Assembly (NCBI GenBank): GCA_963829545.1
Contig: CAWHIX010000002.1
Span: 37,514 to 101,513 of the forward strand
Direction: 5' to 3'
DNA from: JAXGXJ01 sp963829545
GTDB taxonomy: Bacteria > Actinomycetota > Thermoleophilia > RBG-16-64-13
Length of the DNA: 64,000 nucleotides
Part shown: piece after piece, positions 63,093 through 64,000 of the stretch
Position numbering within the stretch: position 1 is the first letter of the stretch
Layout: every line of letters starts with the position of its first letter
Notes under the pieces: generated by a model
Told to the model about the DNA's origin: nothing
Database searches by the model: none
Seen by the model: the letters and a program-made list of their open reading frames with translations, nothing else
Program-made: the position numbers and the translations under genes

Positions 63093-64000
63093 ATGGCGCG
63101 GTTTAGTATCACTATGTGGCCGGGGGAGAAGGTGCCGGTGCCGATGGTGCCGAGCGAAGGCCCGATTGAAATCATGGATCGCGAGGGCCAATTGGGCGGG
63201 CCGTTCCTGGTACATGAAGGAGGCCAGTACCTCGACGGCGCTACCCGACGAACTCTACCTGCGAGGACTCCATTCCCTTGACATCACCGACGTGGACGCG
63301 GTGGCGCGGTTCTGCGAGCAACATGGGCGGCTAGGCTCGGAGTATTCCCAGGTGATACCGGCGGTCTACCTCACGGATAGGGACGGCTTCTACGCCCGCC
63401 TCATGAAGCGACGGACGAACTTCATGTCGGAGCATGGGCTCAACTTGTTCCTGTCCACGGTGATAGGACTCGAAGAGGCGGCGTTGCAGGTCACGCTGAT
63501 CCGCGACATGACCAGGGTCTGGCAATACCACCGGGGGCAGTTGGACTTCGATGAGGTCGTCGCTGGATGGGAGAACCCCTTGTGGGAGACAGTTGTCGGC
63601 ATCGACTCTAAAGAGTGCGAATACTTCAGCGCCACCCCCCAGACCCCGCGGGATCTGTACGAGTTCCTCAACGACTTCCTACGCGCTGGACTACCCGAGT
63701 TTCACGTCCGCCCCTTGATCGGTGAGGACGACCATCTGTGGCCCGAGAAGCCTGTCACCCTGTACGCCGCCCTCTGCCTCCAACTCGCCAACCACATGGC
63801 TGAGAAGGTGGACTATCGGATCTGCCGGCACTGCGGTACCCTGTTCGTCCGACAGCAGGGGCGCGCCAAAGAAATAAATACCGCACGGGGGGTGAACTGT
63901 TCTACTGCACAAAGCTGCACGCTAGAGCAGCCATGCAGAGAAAATACCTGGCCAGCAAGAAGGCCAGAGAGAAGGGGGACCAGTCATGGCATCCGCAGCG
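63093..64000 (+). pseudogene. CGNR-like zinc-finger protein, frameshifted and cut by right edge
   Basis: ATG 63093 with GGAAGG upstream gives FSITMWPGEKVPVPMVPSEG. The frame shifts near 63235 into one reading ALPDELYLRGLHSLDITDVD and running ~220 codons. Near 63860 it shifts again to RTGGELFYCTKLHARAAMQR, which completes a CRHCG...YC...ARAAMQRKY zinc-finger C-terminus. The three parts make one plausible ~300-residue protein that continues past the window. Function unknown; regulators of mobile elements are one possibility. Confidence 0.6.

Overview
The window is high-GC DNA with Shine-Dalgarno-led, tightly overlapping operons. The gene set (NadABC pathway, McsA/McsB pair, GreA, AcuC-type deacylase, LytR-CpsA-Psr protein, TasA-like proteins with an ER-type signal peptidase, c-di-GMP proteins) suggests a Gram-positive-type bacterium, most likely a deep-branching Actinomycetota. 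That placement is inferred from gene content and base composition only. A glutaminyl-tRNA synthetase is unusual for that phylum and suggests transfer.

Region 1 (1-16.1 kb, minus strand) is a conserved core block. Read in transcription order it holds tilS, hpt, ftsH, folE, folP, folB, a fused folK-nadA frame, nadB, nadC, coaX and dusB, then a strong inverted repeat, then greA, lysS, mcsA and mcsB. It combines tRNA modification, folate, NAD and CoA biosynthesis, membrane proteolysis and stress control. lysS carries a one-base frameshift and McsB has lost its recognisable active-site residues. Region 2 (16.2-28.3 kb) holds mixed housekeeping and accessory genes: acuC, ferredoxin, a GGDEF/HD-GYP protein, an MFS exporter, a SagB-type oxidoreductase, cardiolipin synthase, and glnS with a cognate tRNA-Gln just downstream.

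Region 3 (28.6-44.4 kb) is signalling and envelope: a GH3 glycosidase, a vWA/PP2C/protein-kinase triad, an LCP protein, an RNB nuclease, and a TasA/camelysin-like operon with its own SipW/ER-type signal peptidase behind a sigma-28-like promoter. An SLH/beta-helix surface protein and a YdcF-like protein follow.

Region 4 (44.5-64 kb) is an accessory region. Three copies of the 3' half of a tRNA-Leu(UAA) gene, plus a weaker fourth, all on the minus strand, mark what look like serial integrations at one tRNA locus. The segments between them carry vdcC-vdcD decarboxylase genes, an SLH/beta-propeller protein, two GYF-domain membrane proteins sharing an apparently identical 1,203-bp stretch but with different C-termini, two small secreted proteins behind a shared structured leader, an HD-GYP protein, a badly frameshifted beta-propeller/PKD gene behind a c-di-GMP-I (GEMM) riboswitch, and small excisionase-like proteins. 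Eight copies of an unrecognised ~35-40 nt stem-loop lie between genes here. Frameshifts recur in the window (lysS, HIRAN, zinc-ribbon, PKD and CGNR-like genes). In the accessory region this looks like decay, but lysS raises the possibility of indel errors in the sequence.

The most interesting signals are the structured leader shared by two secreted proteins (55.3 and 56.5 kb), the stem-loop family, the modular duplicated GYF proteins, and the TasA operon with its alternative-sigma promoter.
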